DNA of 64,000 bases. It comes from Auanema rhodensis. Its lineage: Eukaryota; Nematoda; Chromadorea; Rhabditida; Rhabditidae. Within the stretch, counting starts at the first letter, position 1; each line of letters starts with the position of its first letter. A program made the position numbers and the translations under genes. Under the pieces are notes generated by a model. It was not told the DNA's origin. It worked only from the letters and a program-made list of their open reading frames with translations, and ran no database searches. Positions 13,801 through 25,033 of the stretch are shown here, piece after piece. The stretch covers positions 5,642,001-5,706,000 of the forward strand of contig OZ059894.1 of the NCBI GenBank assembly GCA_964057225.1. Direction: 5' to 3'.

Positions 13801-16726
13801 CAGATATTTTTACGATATTATTGAAACATTTTTGCAAGTTAAACATAGATTACTACTAAATGAATGATGAATATTTGTAAATCAGAGAATTTGGTGAGTT
13901 GGGATAGTTCCCGTTTTGCTTTTACATCTGCACTAATTCTGTAGAAAACATTAGTTAGAGTTTGGAGATGAATAAATTCTTTGCACATTCATCAATTAAA
14001 CAGTTAAGAAATATGAATATACAAGTACAATGATTCAGCTTATATCAAAAAATATATTTTGCTTTTATCCATTGATTTTTACCGAAGGTTTTATTGATGT
14101 TTAGTTTAAAAAACCATTATGTTTTCCAAAAATAAATAGAAGTAATAGTAGAATATTAATTTTTTTCTCCATGATATTTTTCAAGCAAGAAAAATAGTCA
14201 GCTATCTGAGAAATGAAGAAAGTTTTGATCAGAACAAAAAACATTTATTTAATATCATTCTATCTATTTTATTTACGAAGAACATGTAAATGCGCACATC
14301 TTCCGTTTCTAACGAATTCTGCCTTTTCACACAAATTTTCCGTTGCTACCTTCATACAATATTTTCTTTCTAACTAAGTTAATTCGACAACCTTGCAAAT
14401 GAATAAAAGGAGGAAGATGATAAAACTAGCATGAATTTAGCATCTCAATTGTTTTCATAAAATATTACTCAATTTTCCAAATCAATTCACATAAACAAAA
14501 ATTTTAACAAAATATAGCTGCACTTAATCATAAGTAAGGAAGATGATGACTTAGAACATTGAAAAGAAAGTTTACGGATATTCAATACATTGACATTTTT
14601 TTGTTGTCAATAGTCTCTAGAGAAAAAAAGATTTTAAAAATATAAATTTTATAGAACTAAAAAATATACCCAATTAGAAAAAATATAAACTAAAAACAAT
14701 CATGGATGATTAAGCTTAAAGCAAAAAAAATTAAGTTTTTATCAAATTTTCCCCAAAAATAAATAATTAGTTTCCCAAAAAATGCAAAAAAAAATGTTAA
14801 ATTTATGCCATAAACAAAAATCCGTAACCTTACGTATGCGTCAACGAAAAGATGAAAGTTTGGAAAATTCATTGAAGTGTGTCGAAGAAGCATTTTGATG
14901 CCATCTTTCTAAGAAACTTCGGGATTAATTAACTTTTCCTTATTATATTTCATTATAACTAAAATATGAAGCATTAAATTATATAAAATGACCTCTGGTT
15001 TGTATAAACTATCACGTTGTTAAAAAAAAGCCGTTTTACATCAAAAATACATGAATATTTTGAAACTCAAAGATAATCTTAATTGACCAAGATATGCTGG
15101 GAAAAACCAAGTAAAATGGAGATGAATGAAAAAGATGATGTAGTCATTAAATAACTGATAGAACGAGGTAAAGAAAAACCGCTTTCAAAGAGAAATAGAG
15201 CCGTGGCAACGAATATGAATATAAATATTTAGATATATAGAGGATACTTCATACTATGATCATCAGCATTTATTTCGGATTTTTTTCTTTTTTATGTGGA
15301 CAATTAATGAACGAACATGCATTCGGAAATGCATGACATTGATCATGGAAAGCTGAACCTTGAGCCGAGATTGACTAGGCATATCCTACTCCTCCTACAT
15401 ACGAAGGAACGAGCACAAGCTGTATCTGGGCAGCACAATATGCTTTTAAGATTGTTAAGTCACCTGATGAAGTTTTATCAAATATAATGTTGCACTATAA
15501 AAATGAAAAGAAGTTAAAATGCTCAAACGAAAGTTAGATTTTGCAACTAAAATGAACAAACAATCATATTTTGAGAGAAAGCTGCAGATGTCGTTTTTGA
15601 CTCGAACATCTTTCTGTTTCGGGTCTTCAGTGGTGGTCTCTTCACGATCTGAGAAATATGAGGGATGACTACGAAGCTAAGAAGGAGAAAGAAGAAAAAT
15701 AGAAGAAAAAATAAAACAACCAAACCTTCATATCAATGGTGTTGTGCAGTGGCATGCTTAGAGCAGTCCAATACCCTGATACACATGTACATATATCTAA
15801 AATGAGCGATCAGCTATTGTATCAAATCTTCATAGTAGGTTTTCATTCAAAATCTGAATATAGCACGAACACCAAGATTTAAAAAAAAATATTGTCAATT
15901 TAGTTAGCATCGTGTTGACTTATCAGATGGATAACTGATGAGGATAAATACGTTCAGCTTGATAGTTGAAGTCCTTTTTGAAAAGACTACTTTTCATGTT
16001 TGGCTTAAGATGATCGAGTATCAGAAAAGACTTTTCGATGTGTCAATGGTTTCGCTTCATAATCGACTTGGCTTTTCAAGTCATCACATCTCCAGGGATC
16101 TGCTTCTTAGTCTTCTTCAGACCTTACTTCCTGGCGTGCTTCATACTTTGGACATAATTTGGACTATGAACTAGAAATAGACAGGAGAGTATATAACAAA
16201 CGCAGCAATTAAAAGAGAAAGAAAAAAGTGAAACATGAGCCTAGATTTGCTTTATCCTTTGTATTTGGCAACTCTTTTTAGTATTCTAATACGAAATATA
16301 AAGATGGAAAATAAGTTTAGAACTGACATATCCTTTAAATACAACCGCTCTCGACAGACTGATGAGCAACAAGGCAGAATTTGTTGTTTAGCGTGGACAT
16401 CTCCGGCTTTCACGCAACATTTTTTCAGAATACAAAGCAAGAAAAAAAGGAAATTAGCTTTTGGTGTAGGTTTTATTTTATTTTATATACACGAATCAGA
16501 ACCTAAATCTTTCGCCTCAAAAAAGTTGATAAACTTATTCTGTTTTTCAAATTATCTATGTGCCAAATAATTAAACCAATGAATCGAATTTCACATTAAA
16601 ACTACAATATCGTTGTTTGTTGTTTACAAGCGCAAGTTTCGACAATATCGTAGGAAAAAATGAGTTATATACTAAAACTAAGTTTATTCATCAATATTTG
16701 CATTTTATTTATAATTCAATTCTTTC

Positions 16727-16728
16727 AG
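16727..16728 (+). promoter_or_regulatory. Probable spliced-leader acceptor (AG) before the RING gene
   Basis: The sequence TTCTTTCAG ends here, 25 bases before the chosen ATG at 16754, with no paired upstream coding donor that I can see. This is the usual form of a nematode trans-splice site; a 5'-UTR intron would look the same. Confidence 0.5.
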
Positions 16729-16753
16729 TGTAAATTCTACATGTTACTTAATA

Positions 16754-17662
16754 ATGTCTGATGATGTTCTGGGGAATGAAATTATATCAAGTGATATAGT
16801 AAGCATATACAAATATAAAGCTAACAAAATCACATGGTACAGGTTGGGCAAGCTGTAACAGTCGTCGTACAAGGTGTTAATATTTACGCTGATTTTTGTG
16901 AATCTTTATTTACAAATTTGGTCAATTCACTGAATAAGTCTAGCATTGTCTTGAATGAAACAATTATTATTATCATGGATGCTGTTGGATGGCTTTTATC
17001 TATCCCTTTCACAATCCTCACAACCATTTTTAAAATAGTTAATTTTGGTTTAACTATTATTTTCGCTCCGTTATGGTTCGCCCATGCTTTATTTCTAAGA
17101 TTTCCTATAATCAGTACTTTTTTTATTCTTTCTTTTATTCTTTCATGGATACTATTTCGGCAGATTACTAAGCAATCGATTATTCATTACTTCTTATATA
17201 CTGTCGTGCCATATGGAGTATCTATTTTCTACACTGTTGTCGGCATCTTCTTTCCTCAACTGGGCATAGTCAGTCAACTTTTTAAATTGTTATTTCATCC
17301 CATTAACACTCTCCTGGATCTCATAGTGAAAATAACACGCAGAGCTGAGCCAATCCGAGATACAGTAAGACTTTTTTCACCCCCTCGCCAAAAAAATCAA
17401 CAGCTCAACAGGTATATTAAGATTACGAATATATCATGCTATAATTTATCGTTTTCCCAGCAATGAATTTCGGCAAGAAGAGAGAAACAAATTAAGAATC
17501 CAATGTTGTGTCTGTATATTTGCTGAGAAAAACGTACTAATTCGACCATGCAATCATGTTTGTTTGTGTGAATCATGCTTAAATGTTATCTTGAGACAAT
17601 CTGTTCCTAGATGTCCCGTTTGCCGATGTGAAATTAAAGAGCACATGTCTGTTTTTTTATAG
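16754..17662 (+). CDS. RNF26-like multi-pass membrane RING E3 ubiquitin ligase
   Basis: Probable ER/endomembrane E3 ubiquitin ligase. Three exons (16754-16798, 16843-17411, 17461-17662) give about 271 aa. The first exon starts MSDDVLGNEIIS and is joined across a 44-base GTAAGC...TACAG intron. I prefer it to the ATG at 16834, which lies inside that intron. Residues about 40-160 are several hydrophobic helices. The C-terminus is a C3HC4 RING: a CxxC pair (CCVC), PCNHVCLCESC, then CPVC, ending in HMSVFL. Human RNF26 has the same plan (N-terminal membrane helices, C-terminal RING, final NVYL-like tail); as known for that protein, it sits in the ER and organises endosome positioning and STING turnover. 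The gene is shorter than human RNF26. Its stop lies only 49 bases from the stop of the convergent lectin gene. Confidence 0.8.
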
Positions 17663-17711
17663 TTTTATTGTTTGATGTGCCTCATGATCTTCCTATTGAT
17701 AAATGTATCAA

Positions 17712-20700
17712 TTAGTAAACATAAAAGTCTGGATGCTTCCACATCCAGCATACGGGATAATTTGTTTTAGAGTACCGTGGTCGGGTGCATTTCACGTTTT
17801 CATCTTCTTCATAAGTTGGACTAGCAAAATTATCAGCTATAATTGTATTATGAATTATTAAATTGTTACGAAATAAACAAATTCTTACCCCCAACTACAA
17901 CCGAAGGTCTGTTAGCCAATAAATAATCGGCTCCACAATATCCACGATAAGGCGCACAATAGAACGGTCCCTAAATTAATATTCAAATGAATTATTTCGG
18001 TGTAGTTACCAATGCAGTAGCAGCAAATGGTGAGTTAGGACCGAACCAAGTTGTAATAGGTGAACCTTCTAAAAAAAATGAATAACTCAAAAATTTAAGT
18101 TTTTGTAAGTTTGTAAGTCTACGTTTTCTCCAAAGATTGAACACTTTAAGTTTAGGACAGCGTGTTTGAAAATCGTTTTTCCACATGTTATTCGTCACGA
18201 AATATCCAATAGGAACTGAATTTAAACCGTAATAACAGAAAAAAAAAGTTGATAGTACTCTTGTTTTCACGTTTCTTATCATATGACAGGATGCTTCTGT
18301 GATCTGCTTCATTAATACTGAAGCAAATGTATGAATTTTTATATACGAAAAATTTAAACCTGTACGAGTTTGTCGTTTGTATATATGTACTTACAGATCT
18401 TAAAAATTGGTTATTTTCATTTAAAACTACTTTCCGAGCCTGATTGAAGGCTGCCTAAACTATATGTTTAAACGTTTGATGTAGGACAAACATACGCTGA
18501 TGTTGCTAGGAGTATCTTTCCAAATCCAACAAAGTCTTCTGTTTACATTATCGTGATAGAAAGTATTATTTGGTATTGAGCGTACTTCCTCAGAATTTGA
18601 TGGATATAATTTATCGCCACCTACAAGAAAATTATTGAAGATTTTAATTAGTTACAGTATACTGTAACCTCCAACTTTAGAAAGGTATTCTCTTAATTCG
18701 TAGTTTGCCCCACAGTAACCTTTGCTGAAATAAAGTGTTATTCAGATATTCTACAGTGGAACATACCGAGGAGCACAATAGAAAGAACCAACCAACTCTG
18801 TGTTTGCAAGTTTTTCAGTAGTATCGATATATGACCATTTTTGAGTACTTTTACCTGATAAATTTGAAATCAAAAAAGAAAATATATAAATGATAACTTT
18901 GATAAATATTCATTAAAACCAAATTTGGACAACTTGACTTGATTCCTCCCCACATCTGTTTGGTTACGACAAACCCTACGAATTCTGAAATACCGATACA
19001 ATCAGTTATATATTCTTCAATCTTGTATCTTTGCTCTTTTTTCGGTTTTCAGCATGGAAATCTTAAGTTTAAAAAATTGGAAAAAGGTTTTTTTCTTCGC
19101 AACAACAACAGAATATTATTCTTGGCTTACTTTCTTTTGTATAAACATTTGAACAATGCTTATTGAAATCAAGGTGATATTGATGGAATATAAGAGCTGG
19201 ATAATAGGTTCTAGAAATTTTAGCAAATAATTATGAATTTTTTAAATCTAAATAACCTGCGAAGAACATTATCCATATGAAGTCTACCCAAAATTTTTTC
19301 ATTAACAATTTCTTCCCAAACTTCCTGAAAAAAATTGTTACTTATTGGTTGTGAAGTATAAAATACTATTTTGTACTGCTATTTACTGTAAGCATAATTA
19401 TTTTAGAATTTCGAACTATTGCGTCATTCAGAATTATGAACTTGTTTCAAAACCTACTTCTTGCGGTCGAGGTTTAGCTGTAGTTGTTGGAGCTGTAGTT
19501 GTCTTTTTCGTTGTCACTGTTGTACGAGTTGTACCTCGTGTAGTTGTAACCGGCACTCCAGTAGAAGGTTTAACTGTTGTTGTTACAGGAGTTCTGAAAC
19601 CCAGCCGTATGCATGAATATTAGGCTGAAAACATACACGATCGGAGTTGGAATAACAAAGTTTTGGTAAGCAAAGCCTTTAACAGGTGTGTAACAGAGTG
19701 TGCGATATCTAAAGAATAGTTCTGTATATGATTATTAAAGAGAGCAGGGTATACATACTTTTCATATTGGTTTCGTGGAAGCATGTAACCAACGTACGAA
19801 CCCAGTGCTTTATTATGTTTTGATTGCATTACAGCAGCAACTGGGCCATCCAAAGGTTTATAGGTAAAATCTTAAAAAGGATAAAATGATCCTAATAAAG
19901 ACTATATTCTATAAAAATACATACTTGATAAAGGGCTCCACCGAGCATAATCAATTTTATGTCCGGGTGGCATTTTCCAAGTTGATCCGTGATTGTATAA
20001 ACCTGTCCAAACCATTGTTTCCTGTGGTGCAAATCGTAACATGTATTCTATAAAATAGTTTCAAACGGAATTCAATTAAAGTTTACTTAGAGCAAGCTGA
20101 ATATCAGAATCACGATGAAATACAACCGCAGAGGCTTGACGATTAATACAGCTATTGTAGCCTTCTTGATATGTTTTAGCTATAAATCAGTATATAAGAA
20201 AGGCAATGAAATATTCAATAATCTACCATTCGGTTCCAGCAGGAAACATTTGTCGCCAACCATTTCGAATCCTTTATTACATTCTCCTTGTTCTGTAATT
20301 GGTATTTTTCACTTATTCTAAGAATGATTCTCACCTAGATAGCACAATTCGTAAAATGCGAAGTCGTAGTCTCCTTTTCCTAAACCCGCACGTGCTGCTT
20401 TGGCGTATAACTCTCTAGTAACTGTGTATTTCCGAGGTTCTTTGAATGGGAGAGGTACAAGACGATTAATACATCCGACTGGATCAAACCAATCATAGCT
20501 CAAACCCTGATTTCCTTTAAGGCATATCAACTGAAATTTACAAAAAATGCGATATAAATATGTATTTCTTATTATAATATTATGTTAACCTTATCAGGTA
20601 TGAAATACGTCGGATCAAGCAAAGACTCGCATGTATACTGAAGGATTTCCTCTGCAACGATAAGTTGTACCAAAAATTAAAAAAAACCCTTATTACTATA

Positions 20701-20856
20701 AGAAACATCGTATCTAGATTCAGATGCTACCACAAAAATATAAGGAAGCCATAAGAACGCCAGCAGTATATTCTGAAATATTCAATTTTGAGTCAATAGA
20801 TTGAAAGATAAAACTGTATATAATCAAGAGACACCTACCGTTTTGGACATATCCAT
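17712..20856 (-). CDS. Secreted protein with several C-type-lectin-like modules and a Thr-rich linker
   Basis: Secreted, probably extracellular recognition or matrix role; no ligand can be read from it. The start MDMSKT (20856) is joined to a hydrophobic signal segment (ILLAFLWLPYIFVVASES). Then come a Cys-containing N-terminal part (CESLLDPTYFIPDK, and VGCINRLVPLPFKEP) and a CTLD. The CTLD runs CNKGFEMVGDKCFLLEP, then QEGYNSCINRQAS, VWTGLYNHGSTW and WSPLSSF. A Thr/Pro/Lys-rich stretch (about 19460-19600, many TTT/TTTRTT) looks like an O-glycosylated linker. At least two related Cys modules follow, each with SFYCAPR or PFYCAPY, then GYCGAxY, then a VCWMWK or LCWIWK end. The stop is at 17712. 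Many exons are 60-150 bases. Most joins keep frame, but the join near 18330-18480 could not be settled. It resembles nematode clec family members; the family number is unknown. Confidence 0.7.
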
Positions 20857-21152
20857 GTGATATGTGTATGAATGCTAAATATCCAAAACATCTCGACCGT
20901 CATGATTCTCTTAACGATGTGAAATATAAATAAAAAAACAATAAAGGCATGTTTCAATTAGGTATCACATGTGAAATTATATATTTGATGAAATCTAAAT
21001 CAATTTATTGTTATTGATTAGTAATGTTGCTGATTAAATTGTACTTCTGAATATACAATACTAATAATAATACAAAATTATAATGATAATTACACTCAAA
21101 AATATTAATTCTACCATAATATGATACATAATGAATTTTGAAAATGAAAATT
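20857..21152. other. Short intergenic region between two same-strand genes
   Basis: About 296 bases separate the coiled-coil gene stop from the lectin gene start on the minus strand. An ATATTTAG acceptor lies about 18 bases before the lectin ATG. The spacing is compatible with a nematode operon, but a separate promoter is equally possible. Confidence 0.4.
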
Positions 21153-22640
21153 TTAGGTAGTTGATGTGTCGAATAGATAGACAGAGTTGATATACTGTAA
21201 ATGTTAAATTGAAAATGTGATATAGTATATGAGTAAACCTCTTCTGAATATTCGAGGCATGTTTTTGTATCATCTATTAATATTCAAATTGTGAAAAAAT
21301 CTTATTAGCATATTTTACCTATACTTCTCGCAGTTAATGCATCAGAACTATCTCCTATTGACTCCAAGGATGAAGCTAAAAATAAATATCTGTTTTTTCT
21401 TAATACCAATTGATAAAAGATGTTCTTAAAACCTCTATACTAACCACCTGAGGTTTTGAAAAAAGAATCTGATGATAATGACAATAGGCCCGAATTAGAT
21501 ACTAAATTAAATAAATTAGAAAAAAAGTTGTATCACTTCAAACACCTGACGTCGATGTAGCTTCTTTCTGATACATTCCAGCATCTAGAAAAAATATTGT
21601 TTTCATCGCACTGTCGAGCAACTGGAAGTCTTCAAACCGCATACCTTTTTGTTCACTCAGAGATGATCCTCTAAAATTAATAATAGAAATAGTGTTCAAC
21701 TACAAACAGTAAAACATTAATTTTTTAAGTTTTATAATTTTGATAAAATCAACTCACATTTTATCAATTTTTGTTAGAGATTCGATTGACAATGCCGTTT
21801 TAGCACATGCATCCGATAAACATATCTGAGCTCACAGCAATAAAACATAGTTTGTTTCGACATTGCAAAGCAAACAACTAAGCATTTATAATAAACTTAC
21901 ACTATCTTCAACGGATTTGGCAAAAAGCTTTGATGCATTTGATACGTTCCGAATAGCCGTATGAAGTACAGAACAGTTTTCAGTTAGCATTACAATTGTT
22001 GTTAATGCTTGATTCAAATGCAATTCACTTGATGACAGCTTTAAATAACAATTTCATTGATTATGTGTTTTTAATTAAATATAACTTACTTCCGATAGTA
22101 ATTTATATTCCTCAATACAATTGGAATGACTATTCTTACGACTGACCGAAGGTTTCTATGAAATAATATGAAGTAAAGTTAATGAAAATTAGTCAAAATG
22201 TTTTGTACAAATTAGAGGACAATCCCTAATGTTAACGTTGCAACGATAGTATCAAAAAGTTCAAAAGCACTGAAGTTAAACATACAATTGTTTCTCTAAT
22301 GCTAATCTCATCAGTGGCTATATTTGAATTTTCATTAAAGTCATGCTTGATCTACAAAACAATTATCGAGTTGTATTCGAAACATATAATGAAAATTGTT
22401 AAAACATTGTTAATTGCCTTATTCATTGGTACTGATGACTTATGTTCCGTTGAAGTCCCGTCTTTGATAGCTAATAAACGTTCGAGTACTTCAATTCTTT
22501 TCAATAGCTCATCCTATGAATAAAACAAGAAGTTTAAAAATATTTTCTATTCTGATTAAATGCATTTAATAATAATAAAAAATTAAAAGATATCTTACAA
22601 TTTCCACAAAATGTGTTGTATTCTTGTTCGGCGAATTCAT
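21153..22640 (-). CDS. Unrecognised coiled-coil protein
   Basis: I do not recognise the family. The protein is about 260-270 aa in roughly ten small exons and starts MNSPNKNTTHFVEI at 22640. The N-terminal third has a heptad-like helix (DELLKRIEVLERLLAIKDG). A central helical part follows, reading ELSSSELHLNQALTTIVMLT, then IRNVSNASKLFAKSVEDS and KTALSIESLTKIDK. The C-terminus is Ser/Asp-rich and low in complexity (LLSLSSDSFFKTSG, SSLESIGDSSDA), ending in EYINSVYLFDTSTT and TAA at 21153. There is no signal peptide or membrane helix. It starts head-to-head with the small gene at 22744. A cytoplasmic scaffold or adaptor subunit would fit the shape, but that is only inference. The exon near 22190-22280 is read here as intron. 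Confidence 0.6.
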
Positions 22641-22743
22641 TTCATATGATCAACCGCTACGCACACTGAAAAAGCTTATAAATAAATTCACGTAAACAAT
22701 CAAATGACGTGATAAACTGAAATAGTTCAATACAATTGATTGT
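22641..22743. promoter_or_regulatory. Bidirectional promoter interval between divergent genes
   Basis: Only 103 bases lie between the start codons of the coiled-coil gene (-) and the small gene (+). Both 5' UTRs and the shared promoter must fit in this interval or overlap the genes. No specific factor site is claimed. Confidence 0.5.
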
Positions 22744-23282
22744 ATGTCTTCCGAAGAAAGCGGTCGTAAACCAACGGAAGAGCTTAACTTATCAATTGAG
22801 TTTCCACTTTTTCCCAGAGTATTTGAAGATTTACAAATAATTCCAAAAAGTTTTGAGGTCAATCTACTAAATAATTATGATGATTGTATTAAACTATTTA
22901 ATTTAATTAATTTTTTATAATGAATTTCAGATTAATGGCTTCGATGAGTTCACCGAGTATGTTCATTTGAAAAATCTATCAGAATGTGGAATTTTATATA
23001 AAGTAAATAAAACATATTGTTTAAATAATTTAAATCTGACAAATTTTATATTTCAGATTAAATGTACATCTAATTCACGAATTCGAATTGAAAATTGTTG
23101 TGATATTCTGATGCCGAGATCAGAAAGAAAAGTAAATCAAATATCAATTAAAAGATTTACTTGTTTCATTTCAGATAAAATTCCGAAAATATGTGAAATC
23201 AGAGCATGAAGATAAAATCTTGGTATTGTATAGCTTAGTTGGAAAACAGTGGTTAACTAAAAAGTCCAACGCGTTCAGGTAA
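22744..23282 (+). CDS. Unrecognised small protein, about 122 aa
   Basis: Function unknown. Four exons (22744-22857, 22931-23002, 23057-23131, 23175-23282) stay in frame through GTCAAT, GTAAAT and GTAAAT donors and TTTCAG or TTCAG acceptors. The protein starts MSSEESGRKPTEELNLSIEF, then has FPLFPRVFEDLQIIPKSFE, an internal Cys-bearing part (ECGILYK, IKCTSNSRIRIENCC), and a basic C-terminus (KFRKYVKSEHEDK, LVGKQWLTKKSNAFR). There is no signal peptide or membrane helix. The stop overlaps a possible donor (TTCAG|GTAAAT). A further exon after 23295 or 23313, running to about 23335-23399, could extend the protein, but the candidate joins give different frames. A basic, nucleic-acid-associated small protein is possible but not shown. 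Confidence 0.55.
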
Positions 23283-23399
23283 ATTAGTTGCTTTCTGAAT
23301 CTAGCACTATAGATATTTTTCGGATGCTGGGAGCGCATTAAAGCTAGAGATATTATAACAAAAAGCAAAGTTATAGATATTATATATAAGAAAGATTAG

Positions 23400-24254
23400 A
23401 ATATGAAGATTAAAAAATTAAATATCATTCAATAACACATAGTGGTTGATTGACGTAATTAGTTCTATTACAAACATGCATCTACTTTTAAAGTTTATTG
23501 GTTCACTTTCATAAGTTTATCCCTGATTAAGAAGCATAATTTGAGAACACTTATATGATAATGTTCTTATAGCTTCTAATACTACAAGGTTCTAAATAGA
23601 GTTTGATTTTAAGTTTTCAGTACAATGGTTGACAGATTATTAGATCATAGTTGTTTGCTTGTGTACTTGTTTTCAACTTTTTCTGCATTGATTTCAATGA
23701 TATTTTGATATTTTCTACTCAAGTAGGTATTTGTTGTGATTTTCATTTATAATTTTCAAAAGTTCAACGGTGCCGATAACTTCATTTATAACAATTACAA
23801 TTAAGTTTGAAAAATATTATTCTGTGAGAGATTTTGATGAAATCGTCCGGATACAGAAATGAAAAGAATGTGGAAGTTCGACAAGAACAACTGAGAATTC
23901 AAACTGAATTTGAATTAGAGGACTAGAGAGACCTCGTGGGCATCAAGTAAGGAAAAATTATGTTATAGAGTGTGGTATGTGAGAGCAAGAGAGAGGAGTA
24001 ATGGGTTCAAAGATTGAGAGAGAACAGGTGTATACCAGAGATAGAAATAAGAGATCTTCTGAATACTCGAACTAACTTTGAAAAAAAAGTTTGTTAGCTG
24101 ATTAGATAAGACAAATGACTGCCTATGGTTACGACAACGACAGAAAATTCAAAAGAAGGAAAATGAGTCGACGACGAGAACGCCGATGACGAAGATGACA
24201 ACGACGACGTCGATTGCGGCGACAGCTGACAATGATATTCGGATTCAGGCAGTC
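23400..24254. other. Intergenic, with CGA/CGACGA-rich tract
   Basis: No gene was seen. The distal end (about 24125-24235) is much richer in G+C than the surroundings. It is dominated by CGA, CGACG and GATGACGA units, and lies just downstream of the nlp-13 stop codon, so it may be in that gene's 3' UTR. Confidence 0.5.
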
Positions 24255-25033
24255 TTACTTTCGTCTTCCGAAAAACATGATGTTGCGTTCAAAGTCTTCT
24301 CTTTTGCCCATGGGAATGTTGTAATCAACAACAACACCTGAACCGGTGGAGCTGCGCTTTCCAAAAGCCATGATGTCACGATCGAACTATAATTTGGTAC
24401 ACATATAATTGAATTGTCATAACTATGCTTGTTGTTTTTTTTCAATTTGGAAATAAGAACATTTCAATTACTTACAGATCTTTTGCCGAAACTCATGATG
24501 TCACGATCAAAGCCGGGGGATCGTTTTCCGAAGGGCATCAAATTCCGCTCGAACTGAAATTAAGATTATTCATTACAACTCTCAGCTATTAAATTCAATT
24601 AACAAAAAAATAGAAACATAGAACTAACTTCGGATCTCTTTCCAAAAGACATGATATTACGGTCGAAACTATCAGATGACCGCTTACCAAAACTCATGAT
24701 ATCTCGACTGAAATCTCTCTTATCCGCAGAATCTGAAAAGAATAACTGAAAATACAACACCAAACTGATTTCAGTTAGAACTTGAAATAATAATATCAAG
24801 GAGATTTTCTCCATTATTCATAATTTATCAGTAACCATGAACAATAAATTTGTTGTAAACATTAAAAGTGCAAAATAGTATACAGATTCCAAGTTTTAAA
24901 TATGAAGTTGATTTTTTTTTATTGTTTGAAAAAAATTGAGAAAGAGTCCAAGAAAAACAAAGTCTTTTTTGAACCTACATGTCTCGGCGGCTACAGCAGC
25001 ACAGAAGGCCAATAGACAAATGGCAGCTTGCAT
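24255..25033 (-). CDS. nlp-13: Neuropeptide-like precursor NLP-13 (MSFG-type peptides)
   Basis: Secretory precursor cut into amidated neuropeptides in neurons and possibly gut. About 122 aa in four exons. The start MQAAICLLAFCAAVAAE is a signal peptide, followed by SADKR. Dibasic-bounded peptides then follow: DFSRDIMSFGKR, SSDSFDRNIMSFGKR, SEFERNLMPFGKR, SPGFDRDIMSFGKR, SFDRDIMAFGKR, SSTGSGVVVDYNIPMGKR and EDFERNIMFFGRRK. Each ends in G plus KR or RR, giving C-terminal amidation after processing. C. elegans NLP-13 carries the same (S/Y)(D/E)R(D)IM(S/A)FGKR signature. The odd member is VVVDYNIPM-amide, which lacks the FxRxIMxF core. An AAATCTTCAG acceptor lies seven bases before the ATG. Exon junctions fall at peptide boundaries, as expected if peptide-coding exons were duplicated. 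Confidence 0.93.

Larger units (their letters stand above)
3864..16728. other. AT-rich gene-poor region, about 12.9 kb
   Basis: No splice-consistent gene was recognised on either strand. Open frames here are short, low in complexity and without family motifs. The tract contains poly-A/poly-T runs, (TA)n microsatellites near 9855-9874 and 10782-10811, and TATATGTATATG-type patches near 11540-11600. It lies upstream of the receptor's first coding exon, so part of it may be the receptor's regulatory region. An unrecognised small gene or ncRNA cannot be excluded. Confidence 0.5.

Noticed and set aside
15938-16174. 78-codon plus-strand open frame
   Set aside because: It has somewhat better composition than the background but no recognisable motif, no partner exon and no supporting acceptor before the ATG.
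16235-16570. 111-codon plus-strand open frame upstream of the RING gene
   Set aside because: It overlaps another open frame on the opposite strand, shows no domain, and is not joined by splice signals to the RING gene.
16834-16842. ATG at 16834 as the start of the RING protein
   Set aside because: It lies within a 44-base GTAAGC...TACAG intron. Splicing gives an in-frame upstream exon starting at 16754 that is preceded by a good acceptor.
19345-19623. Valine-rich plus-strand open frame
   Set aside because: It is the antisense shadow of the Thr-rich linker of the lectin-like gene.
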